This document shows positions 12,746 to 26,500 of a stretch of 64,000 bases of DNA, piece after piece. Within the stretch, counting starts at the first letter, position 1. Every line of letters starts with the position of its first letter. The position numbers and the translations under genes were made by a program. Source of the DNA: Micropterus salmoides (lineage: Eukaryota; Chordata; Actinopteri; Centrarchiformes; Centrarchidae); contig NW_024040040.1 in assembly GCF_014851395.1 (NCBI RefSeq), positions 14,745,403 to 14,809,402 of the forward strand. The letters are read 5' to 3'. Under the pieces are notes generated by a model. It was not told where the DNA came from, made no database searches, and was given only the letters and a program-made list of their open reading frames with translations.

Positions 12746-13353
12746 TACAGAGTGAGATTTGCGTCTGTACATTACCTAGTGCCCCCAAAGAATCTGACTG
12801 ACGTCTGCTGCCGCCCCCCCTTATTGTACTGAATTGACAAATCCCCAGAACACTGGGCCTCTCACTGGCCAGCCTTTGCTTCGTGAGAGGAGCACCGCCA
12901 CATAACAAAAGCGAGGCCAGCGGTGGAGGCTCTGTTCCTATCGCTTCATTAGACAGCAATGTGAGACCCAGCAGGTTGAAGAACCTCTGCCTTTGCACAC
13001 ATTCAGTCCTCCTGGTGAGCAGTAGACAGGCAGACATTCACTGCTTCCATTCTCCAGAGCACATAGTAGCTGCAATGAAACTGTTGTAAGGGTTAAAGGA
13101 AAGTGGGATGGGAGTGGAAGACATTTAACAAATCTGCTGAACTGTAGCTTAGAAGAACTTAAGTCATTTTTCAATAAATGTGAAATTTTAAATTGTGTAA
13201 ATGGTTGAAAGATTTTGCCACCACATGACATTTATCAGACTTCACAAAGTATCATGAATAAAGTCCATAAAAAATGTATTACCCAGTTATCATTAAAATT
13301 AGAACTCATGTTCTTATAATGAGATGCGTACAGTTTCTCAAAGGTCCGCAGGT

Positions 13354-13625
13354 TGTCACGTTTGCCAAGTGCAGAGGCAGAAAAACAGGGATGTGGACCC
13401 AATTGCAGGACACTCAGACAGAGCAGGTACAGTTAGTGGTGTTTATTTAAATAGTAAAACAAAAGGTGATCAGGCTTACAGCTGTGTAGAGGCAGGCCAG
13501 GGTCAAAAACGTGAAGTTCAGTTCAAACTAAAGGGGAGCAGTCCAAATGAAAGTGGAAAAAATCCAGACCAGTTAAGGGGATAATCAAAAACTAATAATC
13601 CAAACAAAATCCAGAAAGTAGTTTA
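13354..13625. mobile_element. Truncated relative of the 40507 element
   Basis: It begins TGTCACGTTTGCC and continues with GGACCCAATTGCAGGACAC, GAGCAGGTACAG and TTTATTTAAATAG in the same order as comparable words in the 40507-41062 element. The right end is not found. Lies about 740 bp before sema5b exon 1. Confidence 0.5.
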
Positions 13626-14358
13626 GGCTGACCTAAACATCTATGGTGTACCATGTCTGGTCGTCAGTTTATCTACCTGCCATAATAGGTGTGGCTGATA
13701 TCAAAGTGTCTTGGCTGTGGGACTCAAGCTGGCTCACTGTCATCTTGTTCTTTCATGGTGAGAAATCTTGAGATAAGGATTGTGGGATTGTCTTATGCTG
13801 TCAGTATGCTTGAGGCGGCAAATCACCAGCTAATAATTTGCATTTTTATGCCATTTTGACAACAGCCAACATCTTCAGATACACAAATGGATTTTGATTT
13901 TGATGCTGACACAAAGACCCTTCATGTGGCTCACAGCTCAAAGTTCACGCCCCCTGTTTGGCTCTGGTCCCAGGGTCCTCTTTGAATGGGTCTCCTCTGT
14001 CATAAAGATCTCTGTTGATGGCACCCTCGGTTTGAGTGTCGGCATTAGAGAGATTGGCCTTTTGAGGTGAATTATCCATGGTCAAGTCCTGCTGACACTG
14101 AGGGGTTGGACACCCAGAGCAGACAGACAGAGCCAGCAGAAGGACCGCTGGGCTGGGGGGGGGACTGGCAAAACTAATTTAGATGGATGGACAGGCAGAC
14201 AGAGAGTAATAAAGGGTGTGCAAGTGTACATTTCTGGAGGCAATACAGTGGCAGCCCTTCTGATGATTTTTTTATACTGATGAGGATTTTGTATAGTGTT
14301 AGTTTTTTCCTGAGCTTTCGTATGTGAAAATTGACAGATGTCTCCTCCGTTCCAACAG

Positions 14359-14547
14359 GTGTTTTCTGAGGACCTGATAGAAGACTGGATGTGGTTTTAG
14401 CTATGATTACATCAGGGTGGGGGGCGTGGGCTCTCTCCCCCTGTGGCCTTGTGCTGGTCTTCTGTTCATCTGTGTGTCTGTCCCAGCAGCCTCACGTCAA
14501 ACCAGCAGACTGTAGTCGAAAGGAACATCCCGTTGTCTCCTACCAAG
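14359..14547 (+). other. sema5b: sema5b first coding exon: 5' UTR end, start codon, signal peptide
   Basis: A splice acceptor (pyrimidine-rich, ending AACAG at 14358) precedes 14359, so at least one non-coding exon lies further upstream; I could not locate it. The chosen start is ATG at 14403. A GTG-started reading 12 nt upstream is in the same frame, but GTG is not a likely start in a vertebrate. The first 27 or so residues include a hydrophobic run (GLVLVFCSSVCL) typical of a signal peptide. The mature N-terminus has CSRKEHPVVSY, which aligns with the start of the Sema domain in class 5 semaphorins. The exon ends at phase 1. A three-codon upstream reading frame (ATG TGG TTT TAG) lies at 14389-14400. 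Confidence 0.85.
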
Positions 14548-17500
14548 GTGAGTGCATCACTACCAGTTTGCTTTTCCTTCACTTACACAGAGACTTTTTT
14601 ACCATCCATCCCTCCAGCCATACAAGTCCAAAGTCTCAGTTGGTGATTGGTTCACATAGTCTACTGTAGATGTATTAAAGATGGCAACAGCTGTCCACAT
14701 TTATAAGGAGGTCATGTGGAATACTTTAACAAATGCGCTTATCTGCTTTCTTGTCGAGACTTAGAAGAGAAGTTCGATACCACTGTCATGCCTGTGTGCT
14801 AAATATGAAGCTATATCCAGCAGCCAGTTAGCTTAGTTTATGCTAAGAAATAGACCCGTAAAATCAGAATTTTATGTTTTTAGGTTATTTATAATAACTA
14901 ACTTAGTGAGCTTTAGAGATGCTGGAAGGCAGATTTTGTTACCTGTCTGATTGAGCCACGCAAGCTATTAATAGAAATATATATAAATATCAAAGTAGTA
15001 TCTATCTTCCCAAAATGTCAAACTATTGCTTTAACTTAGTATTAATATTTAACAAGAAAAAAGTCAAAGTGCAAATGTCTAAATTATATGTCATTCAAAA
15101 AGAAGATTTAAAAAAAGGTTGTTGTGTCAAGTCTGGTAGTCTTTTCTATTTGACATTTTTGTTGTTCTCTACAGGTTTAACAAACTTAAAATCACTATAA
15201 ATTTAATATGGCATTTAATTTCAAGAGAGGTGTGTTTGCATGATTGACAGGTGTGGTGTATCTGGCACCCTCAGGTCCCCCATATCTTATCGCCACCTGG
15301 GATTCCTCCCATTTGGACAAATTAGAATTTTCTAGCTCCAGAAATGGATAAATATGGGGGTAAACCGAAGTTTGGGCTCTAAAACAGCTTTGGAAGATGA
15401 AAAACAAAATGTTCAACGTATGTATTATTTATTAATTTAGTCATTCATTCACCTGGTGGCAGACCTACTGACCTGAACCAAAGCTACATCCTCGGTCTGT
15501 AAAGTTTTGAAGCCTTGGACTAAACATCCATTCTGGCGTCAGGTTGAAAGACTCATGAGAGGTTGTGGAGCTGGCAGACTACAGGATCAGGTATTTCACT
15601 GATTCACTGGAGAGAAATGTGACGCATCAGGAAAAACACTGAGGGTTTAACTGAGGCTGGAGCTTTGAGCAAGGTACCATTTGGTGGAGAAGGATTCCCA
15701 CACAATCAATGGATAATAATAAGTCTTTCCTCTCTTCTTCCTCTATTTCTGCACTCAATCTCTTCCTTCAGATTATGGCTCTGCACTACTTTTTTCTCCT
15801 CACACGTCTTCTCATCCTCTCGTTCTTTCTCTGTCCAGCGTTGAGGCCGTGGATGTCAGAGTTCTCCCATTCAGGAGTGAAAGATTTCTCCCAGCTGGCC
15901 CTGGACCTGAGCAGAAACCAGCTCATTGTGGGAGCAAGGTAACAAATAAGTGCACTTAAAGCTGACAACACAAGCGTATTAAACCATCTGCATTGTGTGT
16001 GCATCTGCTACTTTACCTCTAACATGAAAAATCTCTTTTACAGAAACTTCCTCTTCAGACTGAATTTAAGCAACGCCTCGCTCATACAGGTACCGCTAGC
16101 CAAGCCAAGAGCTTAAGTTTGAGAGAGATACTGTAAATCACCTCAGTACTGTGTTCCCTGTTGTCAAACTGGCCTCAGTTGGTCGCAAAAGCTGTTTTTG
16201 GTCGTGGCCATAACATTTTGTACCTTTTTTAAATATTTATTGAATTTTATAATGGATGTTAATAGTTAAAAAAAGTTGTGAAACAGAGAAAAAGGTTTTG
16301 TCTCCAACAAGCAGTGACTTCTTGGAGTCCACACTTTGCTTTTTAACAGTCTAAACAGTCTAAACACACAACAGTGTGTTAATTAGTGTATTCTCATTTA
16401 ACTCTCTGCAGCAAAGTGAATAAGCATATTTCCCGAACTGTTTAACTATTCATTAAAATATTGCATGAATTATTCCATGTGTGTTTTCTGATCTACTTCT
16501 TTACATGTTGCTTTAATTGTAGGTATCTAGACTCGTGGCTGTGCTGTGATGACCATTCCTTATTGTTTTTACAGGCGACAGAATGGGCGCCCGATGAAGA
16601 CACAAAGCGCTCATGTCAGAGCAAGGGCAAGTCTGAGGTAGTGTTCTGGGTTAAACTCAGTATTTGTTCACACTTTTCAAAATGTGGTCAACTGAAATGG
16701 CCGTTCACATTTTATTAATGACAGAGGATTCTCATGAGTGGTGGCGTGTTTGTCTGCAGGAGGAGTGTCAAAACTACATCCGGGTTTTGTTGATAAGTGG
16801 GAAGACGCTCTTCACATGCGGGACGAATGCTTTCACCCCCGTCTGCATCACCAGGCAGGTTGGTACAACAGGTCATCACAAACTACTAAACATAAAATAA
16901 ATGAATTAAAAAAATAGACCCTTTTTCTGTCCGTCAGATTGGAAACCTCGGTGAGGTGTTGGACACAGTGAACGGTGTTGCCCGTTGTCCCTATGACCCG
17001 CGCCACAACTCTACTGCCATGGTAACAGAGAGGGGTGAGTTGTATGCTGCTACGGTGATCGACTTCTCCGGACGTGACCCTGTCATCTACAGGAGCCTGG
17101 GGAACATGCCACCACTGCGCACCGCCCAGTATAACTCCAAATGGCTCAACGGTAAACAAGGCACCACACTCATTTGTCCTTTGATCCATGTCTCTATTTG
17201 TGGATATCATCACCTTCTCTTCTCTCCTCCCATGTGTCTTTTAGAGCCTCATTTTGTGTCTGTTTACGAGATTGGTCGGTTTGCCTACTTCTTCGTGAGG
17301 GAAACTGCAGTTGAAAACGACTGTGGGAAGAACGTGTTCTCTCGCGTGGCCCGGGTCTGTAAGAACGATATGGGTGGACGTTTCCTTCTGGAGGACACCT
17401 GGACTACTTTCATGAAGGCCAGACTCAACTGCTCACGCTCAGGAGAAATTCCCTTTTACTACAACGAGCTGCAGAGTACCTTTTATTTATCAGAGCAGGA

Positions 17501-20500
17501 CCTGATCTATGGTATCTTCACCACTAATGTGTGAGTATTGGTAGCATGATTAGACACTCCTCCTCTTTCTATGCAGAGTTGAACTGTTACAGGTGTTTAA
17601 GGGTTTATGCTGATGCATTTTTGACAGTATTATGAGGCACTGATTTTCCTAACCATCTATGGGAAGAATTACAGACTACATCGCAACATAAATTCCCTCT
17701 GCTAACTCTAAATCATGCCACAATTTCAAGGTTTTGTCTAGATTTTTACCAGAAACACTAAATTAAGACAGATATTAGAAATTCCTGAAAGTCTGCCTGT
17801 AAATCTGACATTTGAAAACTATTAATTTCTTTCTTTCACAATGTCGGTTGGTTAAAATCTATTCTGTGGACTCGTCTTGATAAGGTTTTTCCTACTATCT
17901 TTACATCAATGGTCGATGAAGAGTGCAGATCCTTTACTTATGTAAAAGTAATAATACCACAATATTAAAAAAATGGTTGAGGTGGAGCTAATTAGAACCA
18001 GTTTATGTACTGTCAGGTAGTTTAACCTACAGCAAGACATCATGTTTTATAAGTTGATAATGTATTTTTTTTATGTGAAAAGTACACTGTTTCCTCTGAG
18101 AAGTACATAGTGGAAGTATGACGTGTAAGATGAAAAAAGTACAAGTACCGTGTATTTCCTCTCTATTATATAATAATAATAATAATAATAATATGTCAAG
18201 TCAATATTTAGTCACGCCATTTTGCATCATCAAATAAAAAAAACTGTAAACTATACGGTAAAATACACCACAATCCTTGAGTATATGAAAAGACAGCTAC
18301 ATAAGCGACTTCGTTCACGTCTGCTTCTGTATTACTGAAGTGATCTAACCTTGTAAATAGTCAATCTCTCTCACTGAACTGCTGAGATCTGACTTTGATC
18401 ACATCCTCCCCTCCTTCAGGAACAGTATATCAGCTTCTGCTGTCTGTGCCTTCAATCTGAGCTCCATCACCCAGGCCTTCAACGGACCCTTTCGCTACCA
18501 GGAGAACCCCCGCACTGCCTGGCTCTCCACCCCAAACCCCATCCCCAATTTTCAGGTAACTCACATTATTTAAACACTTTTCTTTTTCTCTGATAACATT
18601 GTGTTGATAGCTGTGAGACCGTTCGGTCTGTCACACATTTCCCAGCCTTCCCTCCAATGCTTGTGAAGAAGTTTCCGACCATTCATCTTGGTGTGCCGAC
18701 TACAGAGAATAGCGTATTGTGGTATAGTACACAGAAAATTGTAGCTCAGCTCCATAAAATATACCTAATATACAAAACGCTACCCAAATTTGGCTGCTTG
18801 GACATTGTAGTGAATTTCTGATGATGTAATCTATTTTCTTAATTAATTAATAATAATCAACATTATGCATTTGCATATATTTTACATATACTTACACTGT
18901 CAGTGATCATCAGTGATGACCCTCTGCAGCTCATTTTGACTTTCTCATGGTAGAAATTTTGAAAAGATAAATAACACAAATATAAACATTTTCGAAGGTC
19001 TGTTTCTAATTTATGCTTAGTTGAAAGCATACTAATCGGTAATATTAGCAGCTGGATCCTTTTGTTAAAAACAAACCCACAGAAACCACCCCTCTTCATC
19101 CTTAACACCTGACAATAACTCCTCCTTTTCCTGGCTGCTCAGTGTGGCACACTGGAGGAGGGCGGCCCCGGGGGTAACCTGACAGAACGCAGCCTTCAGG
19201 ACGCCCAGCGACTCTTCCTCATGAATGATGTGGTGCAGCCAGTTACTGTCAACCCTCTGCTCACCCAGGACAACCTGCGCTTCTCCAAGCTAGTAGTGGA
19301 CATCGTGCAGGGCCGAGATACCCTCTACCACGTCATGTACATCGGCACTGGTGAGCAAGACGGGAGAGAATTAAAACCGAACATTTAAAGAGGTGGTATT
19401 ATACTTTTTGTCTTTTCCCCTCTCCTTTATTGAGTTATATATCTTTTTTGTACATGTTATAGGTTTGCAAAGTGAAAAAGCCCAAAGTCCACCCCAAAGG
19501 GAGTTCCCATCTCCCACAGAAAACTCTGCTCTGAACTACCTGAAAACAGCTTTCTTTGTAGTCCAGCCTTTACTTCTGCTTTCTTGTGATGTCACAAGAA
19601 AATACGTGTCATAATGCTCGCCGAGCGACTAGTCTGACACGCCCTCAAAAACGCCGGTGGAAAAACACTGTGCTGCAGCACACCTCTCCTCTCCCTTCCA
19701 AACACTAGCTACCCTCCAAGCAGTTAATGGACATAAAGTTGTTACTGTGATGTGGAGACAGAGCTCAGTTAAAACTTTATTGATGAAAGACACTTTTGTT
19801 ACAGATTAATAAAGATCATTTAGAGACAAGAAGTATCACTCTATATCTAAAAAGAAGCCTTCAACACAGGGTGAAAGAAGGTGCTGCAGCAATGTGCAGT
19901 ATGACAGAAAATATGGTGTTTGAAATGAAAATGTAAACCTATTCTGGTACAACCCCTAAATAGCATTTTGAACCTGAAAATGAGCATAATACCACCTCTT
20001 TAAAAGAGTTAGTTGCATTGCTGATTTAAAATGAATAATGTAATAGATAGTTTGCAAATTATCGGTTTGGCCATGTTGTTATCTGCAGCAACATAGTCAA
20101 AGTATACAATGCACCAGATCATTTTCATCCCAGAACTTTTCTCCTTGTTCATCTTGTCCAATCAGAATACGGCACCATCCTGAAAACTCTCTCCACAACC
20201 AATAAAAGCCTTCATGGCTGCTACCTGGAGGAGCTCAGGCTCCTCCCCGAAGGGCAAATCGGACCAATCAAGAGCCTGCAAATCCTCCACAATGACAGAT
20301 CTTTGATTGTTGGGCTTGATGACAGACTGGTGAAGATCCCATTAGAGCGCTGCTCCAGCTATCCAGCTGAACGGTAACTGCAACGTCAGCTTCCAAGGCG
20401 ATTTTTCAGATAACAAGTAGCAGATTTATAAAACTTTCAGTCTTGTTTAAAATTGATTAGAAGGAAACTATCAGTGATCTTGGACTTACAAACATATGAA

Positions 20501-23500
20501 AGTTATAATAACATAAATATGATAAAGTATAAATATTTTGTAATTTTTAAGTAAGCAAATGAAAATCCATTATCTGCAGTCGATCATTTAGTAAAAGTTG
20601 CAGTTTAAATCCGGTTTGCTGCTGAGTGTGCAAATGTACTAAATCAACTTGAAAATACTTAAATTGATTTATGAACTTAGTGCCGTTAAAGACACAAACA
20701 CATGAGGGCGGCCAAGTCTGAAAAGCCCACAGTAAACGCTGACAAAGATGATTATGTTAAGAGCCCAGTTTATTTTCGCTGTGAACAAACTGCTTTTGAA
20801 ACGTCAGTCTCCGAGCTGACATTACATAAGCAGGCATTTAATGAGTTTGTTGACAATAAATACACTAATAGAATATGTTGACAACCTTACATAATATTGT
20901 GTAATATATAGTAGTTTCTCTGTTTGAGTCCCTCTAGCAGCCGTCCTACTATAAACACAATAGAAGTTCTTTAATACAGAGAAACTATTGTACAGATATG
21001 CAGACTACTAGAGTTCTTGATGCCATTTTGAATTATTATTTCATAGCAAACAAGACTGTGTTGCAGAAAGACTTATTCAGCAACAATTACCTGACTAATT
21101 GTCTGCTACTTATATTAGTCAATGCATGGAAGCACGGGACCCTTACTGTGGCTGGGATCACAAACAGAAGCGCTGCACAACCATCGAGGAGAGCTCCAAC
21201 ATGAACCAGTGGACCCAAAACATCACTGAGTGCCCAGTAAGATGCGCACACATAGTCTGGTGTATTTGTCTGGATAAACACTGTATTTGAAAATGCTTAG
21301 CTTTTTATCAAGTGCTCATAAGAAGTTCCTCTGTGGTGAATTTTTAAAGTTAATTATGATTTTTTTATCACATGGGGGGGGGTATCTTCTGCAGCTTTAT
21401 ATTAAGTAATAATAAAGGCATCAAGCTGTAGATTTAGACAAATTTGGTGCAAATTCATGTTCATTTTATCTCCTCTGGAGGTGAGGAACCTGACACAGGA
21501 TGGTGGTTTTGGTCCCTGGGCACCATGGCAATCTTGTAACCACAATGACGGCGAGGGCTCCATTAGCAGCTGTGTGTGTCGGTCCCGCTCGTGTGACGGA
21601 CCCATGGCCCAGTGTGGTGGGATCCAATGTAAAGGCCCAACTATCCAGGTGGCAAACTGTTCCAGGTATAGTCTCTTTATGCAGATATTCACCCCTGACC
21701 CTCAACCACAGCAGTCTGAATAAATAATTTTGCGAGGCATGTACTGCGAAAACAAGGAGTAATCTTTATTACTTCAGAGATCCATGACCCTATACTGCTG
21801 ATTTCAGAACACCAAATGTGGCTTAATAAATATGAAAATAGTAGAAAGAGAGGGCGTTATAAAGACTTTATTTACGTTTCCTCTCTCACGCTCTGTTCCT
21901 CAGGAACGGAGGCTGGACTCCCTGGTCTTCATGGGGTCAGTGCAGCAGCAGTTGTGGTATAGGATTTGAAGTAAGACAGCGGTCCTGCAACAACCCCTCG
22001 CCTCGCCATGGTGGTCGAATCTGTGTAGGCCAGGGTCGAGAGGAGAGGTGAGAAAGAATGTGTTCACATCAGTTTCTGCACCAGGAGCCAGAAATGTCAT
22101 CTATATGGCTTGAAATGTCATCAGCAGCCATCATTACTACATGAGAGTTAAAGTGACGCCCCTTCAGATAAGATTGACATCAGTGTCTTTGTGTTTCCAG
22201 GCTGTGCAATGAGAAAAAGCCTTGTCCCCTGCCAGTGTTGTGGACAGCCTGGGGCCCCTGGGCTCACTGCAGTGGTGAATGTGGAGGGGGGGTCCACTCA
22301 AGGACCAGAACCTGTGAGAATGGCAACAGCTGTCCTGGATGTTCCTTGGTACTGTAGTGCTTGTATATTTAAAAAAGGTTAAGATGTTGCCATGCTGAAA
22401 AGCATGAGCAATATGTTTCTCTGCAGAGAACAAATGATTTACATAATAATAGATGCTTAAGACTTTCTTGCAAGGGGATGGATTATTGGGTTATTAATGC
22501 CCATGGGAGCATGAATGTGCTCAGTAAACTGTGTGGAGATTAACTGGCTAGACTATGGGACTTTGGCCTGTGTAGGGTGTAGACTGCCACACCTACTTCA
22601 TTTACCTGCAGGTGCTGTGTGTTACAAAGAGGGTGTAACACACAGAGAGATTTACACTGTCCCTCCAAGAACCCAGCCCCATACTCACAAGAGCCCTGAT
22701 CGACAAGTAGTAGTTGCTAGTGCTGTCAAAAGGACATGATCCCTCACTGGGCTCCCACCCACAAACAATTCCAATTGTGTTTTCTTGGAACCCACGACTG
22801 CTTCTCAGTGATTTGACCACTCAATCAGAACTGACTGTGAAGGCATCATTGTGTGTCTCTAGCCAGGAGCAGCCTTCCATGCGGCCTTAAGCTTTAAGCT
22901 TTGCCTCTTCACAGCCGCCAGAGTTTAAATAGTCCTATTAAACACTTAAATTAGCTGTATAATCCCTGCAGAAGAAATATTTGTGTTATTCATCAGTATG
23001 TGTGAAGGCAGCATTGTGGATCTGCAAGCTGTTCATAGTGAATTACTGAAACAGGGATGTTATGACTTTAGGAGATAAAGAAAAATGCAGTAGAACAGGC
23101 AGCAGTAGGTAGGTTTAGATTTTTCATTTGCATTAATGGTGATTTGCTTCCGCCATCCTGTTTTTCCAGGAGTACAAGGCCTGTAACCTGGAGGCCTGCC
23201 CTGAGGTGCGCCGCAACACCCCCTGGACTCCCTGGATGCCAGTCAACGTCAGTCAAGATGGGTCAAGGCAAGAGCAGAGATTCAGGTACACCTGCCGGGC
23301 GCTGCTTCCCGACCCCCAGCAGCTCCAGCTGAGTAAGAAGAAGGTGGAGACCCGGTTCTGCCCAAATGACGGGTCTGGAGCCTGCCAGACTGACTGTGAG
23401 TACTGGGAATGAACAGGGGACATTTAATTGAAACATCAGCTTAACAGCTCTTCTGCTTCTCATTTGTTGCTCTGCAGTGTTAGCAAATCACAAATTCAGC

Positions 23501-26500
23501 CATATTTCCCTCTTTTTTTCTGTCAGTTGCCAGCAGGTGTGCTTGATTGTTACCATGGAAACACAGCTGGAGTGGTAATTACCTGCTAGACTACTGGTGT
23601 AACCAGATGCCACCTTAAATTGGGGATAGGGTGGCAAAATTTAGGTTTAAAGTAATCTTTATTTTTGGATTAGACCGGTCTAAAAACAAAATTAATTCTG
23701 GTCTAACTCTTTAAGTAAGTAAGTTTATTTATATAGCTCCTTTCACAGGTCAAAGTCCCAGAGTGTTAAAAAATATCAATCTATTAACAGGCTAAAAATC
23801 AATGTTCTACCAACCTGTGGACAGTCTAAAACTATGATCACAAATCCTCCTGCTTCAGTGTGTGACTGTCCATATGCTGCTATTAAACACCACTGCACTA
23901 TTTTAGGTCACTCTGTCTCGTTTTTATCGTTTTGCTTTTGTATACATTTATAATTGCATCTATGTTGTTTTATTTATTTATCTATTTTGTGTTTATGCTG
24001 CACACTACCGAAGAGCTGCTAAAAAGATTTACATTTATTTGAGCGAAATCTGTTATATTCTATTAATTTATTATACTTTATTCTCATCTGTATTTGTCGT
24101 TTTTTTAAACTTGTATATAATGCGACATCATAGCAAATGAGGGCAACCTCAATGGTTCTTCGAGTTTAAATAAAGGTTTGGAAAGAAATTAAATGTACTG
24201 TATCTGTAAAACCAGCTCAGTTGAACTGTCTGTGGTTGGTCTTTGTGCTGCTGGCAGCAGAGCTCCAAGTTTGCCACAATAAACACTGCTGGTCTCATGA
24301 AAAGCAGGATAGCCACACTGTATGTAGACATCAATGAGCAGATTGATTAAACATCACTGAACCGTCATGGGGAGGCCCACGTCCAGTTCCTCCATCCTTT
24401 AGAGAAATGCTTCATGGAATCAGGTTCAGTACAGAATTGGTATTTACTCCAAAATAGGTAAAGCTGACAAGGTGAAAATGTAATCGCTTGTCTACAGAAA
24501 CATTTCTGCTGGCCTCATTGAAAGCCTCAGGAAGTACTCCTCATTCATATGTAAATCATTTGTGATTGTGGATGCCTATGCGTGTGTGGCAGGTGTACCG
24601 GGAAAAACTAGTTCATTTTAAAATGTGACCCACATTACGCCTTACTAATTAATGCTTCATAAGAGGCTGTCTGTCTCCTGAGGTTGGTAATAACAAGATA
24701 AAATCCTGCTGTCTGAACTCCATGGAAAATTTATAAGTTTTGATTTTCTGAGCAAGACACTCGCTCAGCAGGGTGGATCTGAAGATATCCCCATCAACTT
24801 TCACTCTTTTTTCTTTGAGTGAAAGTTGTTTCAGTCTTTTTTTTTCTCTTTCTCGCTGCTCCAGCACTTTGTTTATCATCTCAAATGGATTAGTAAAAAT
24901 CATTATTTATGGTGTTTTTGTGTATTTCCAGCTCTGGTTGAAGACTTGGTGAAGACCAGTGGGCGAACTCTGTCCCAGCCGCAAGGTGTGCGCTGGGGAT
25001 CGTGGGAAACGTGGTCCAGCTGTTCTCAGAAGTGCTCCAGAGGCTTCAGAACCCGGAAACGTAGCTGCTCGACGGCAGAGGGCAGGACCAACCCCAGCGC
25101 CTGCGTAGGATCCCCGGTGGAATATCAGGAGTGCAACATTCAACCCTGCCCAGGTAACAGGGAGGTCCTGGCTGTCACTTAAAGTTGCAATACCAGAATA
25201 TGTACATTACATAAATCAGGTTTATTACGTGTGTGTGTTCCAGTGAGTGGAGCCTGGTCTTGCTGGTCCTCCTGGTCCCAGTGCTCAGCCACCTGTGGGG
25301 GCGGACACTACCAGCGAACTCGGATGTGCAGCAACCCGCCCCCTGCCATTGGAGGAGACATCTGTATAGGCCTGCACACTGAAGAGGCGCTCTGTAATAC
25401 GCATGCCTGTGAAGGTATGACAGCATATGTATAGCTGCATTATGGAAAAGTTTCATCTAAAACCTTTTACTTTGAATTATATTTAATGGCTCATAATGCA
25501 TTAATAATATATACAAGCTCTCAGATTTGGCTGTGGTATAATTAATTAAGAAATTATTTAGCAAAATAGCTGACTGCTACGGCTGACTTTTTTGGTACAG
25601 CTACTGGAGACACCAAAAAATATTGATATTGTACTGACATTGGCTTTAATTGCAATTTTTGTTAGTAGTATTGGTAGCAGTAATAGTAGTGGACAACGTG
25701 AATAATTTTATGCTTTTGCATGCTGGTTATTTTAATTGACATTCTTTTCTGACCCTGTGTTCATTTTCATTTTGCTGTTTTGCTTTGTACTTTGTCACTT
25801 TGTTTCCAAAAGTGCTATACAAAGTTATTGTAATTTATCATAAGTGTTACACCATAAATACACTCCACAGATGGACACTGTCTCCACAGATTAAATAATG
25901 GTGTTTGTATGGACACTGATGGGAAATCTCCTCCACACAGCAAGTAGTGAATCAATATTTGGGTTGAGAAGGCAAACAATGTGGTTGTTAGAGACTATCC
26001 CTGCATGAATTGGCTGAAAGTCAGAAAACAAACAGTTGATAAAAAAGACTCAGATTTTACCATTGACCACAACGGGGTGTGTAGCTTTATTTCTTTCAAA
26101 TTTAAATGAAAGTAAAGACGTGGAAAGCAAATTTGGTGTAAAAAGCTTCTCATTTTACACTTGATAAGTAAACACAGTAACCCAGTAGGCACACAAGGAG
26201 GCTGAACTGTGACTGGCTGTTGGCTGGTGATGGCCGTTTTTACGTGGCCAACATTTCTCAACATGCACACTGTTTGAATGAACAGTGTCCGTTTAAGTAT
26301 ATCTCATTACAAGCAGATACTTCTTACTGCCTTTTTTGTCCTGTCAAGAACCACTTTTATGATGGAGGTTCAAAAAGGAACCCACTACAGTTACTGAGCC
26401 TTTTCCTAGAAAGCAGACATGGATTGGTCTGGTTACATAATCCCATTAAATTCTTGGTAAATACCTTTTTTCTTAGAATTTTGGTCGCTTTCTTTTAAAG

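Larger units (their letters stand above)
9503..14358. other. Non-coding DNA between the Tc1-like element and sema5b
   Basis: AT-rich, no supported gene. It contains a possible BED-finger remnant (10047), dispersed-repeat fragments (10735, 12195), a solo Tc1-like end (12632) and a truncated DNA element (13354). The upstream non-coding exon(s) and promoter of sema5b must lie here or beyond the window but could not be identified. Confidence 0.6.
15839..20373 (+). other. sema5b: sema5b Sema domain exons (coding exons 2-10)
   Basis: These nine exons encode roughly residues 49-501, the Sema beta-propeller that in this family makes dimers and binds plexin. Recognisable blocks in order: DFSQLALDLSRNQLIVGAR, EECQNYIRVLLISGK, FTCGTNAFTPVC, GVARCPYDPRHNST, GELYAATVIDFSGRDP, RTAQYNSKWLN, DCGKNVFSRVARVCKND, FLLEDTWTTFMKARLNCS, PFYYNELQSTF, LTERSLQDAQRLFLM, and LHGCYLEEL. 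The cysteines that form the conserved disulfides are present, as are several N-glycosylation sequons such as NAS, NST and NCS. No stop, frameshift or missing block is visible, so the domain should be functional. Confidence 0.93.

Noticed and set aside
16848..17213. Minus-strand open frame of 121 codons
   Set aside because: Antisense shadow of a sema5b Sema-domain exon.
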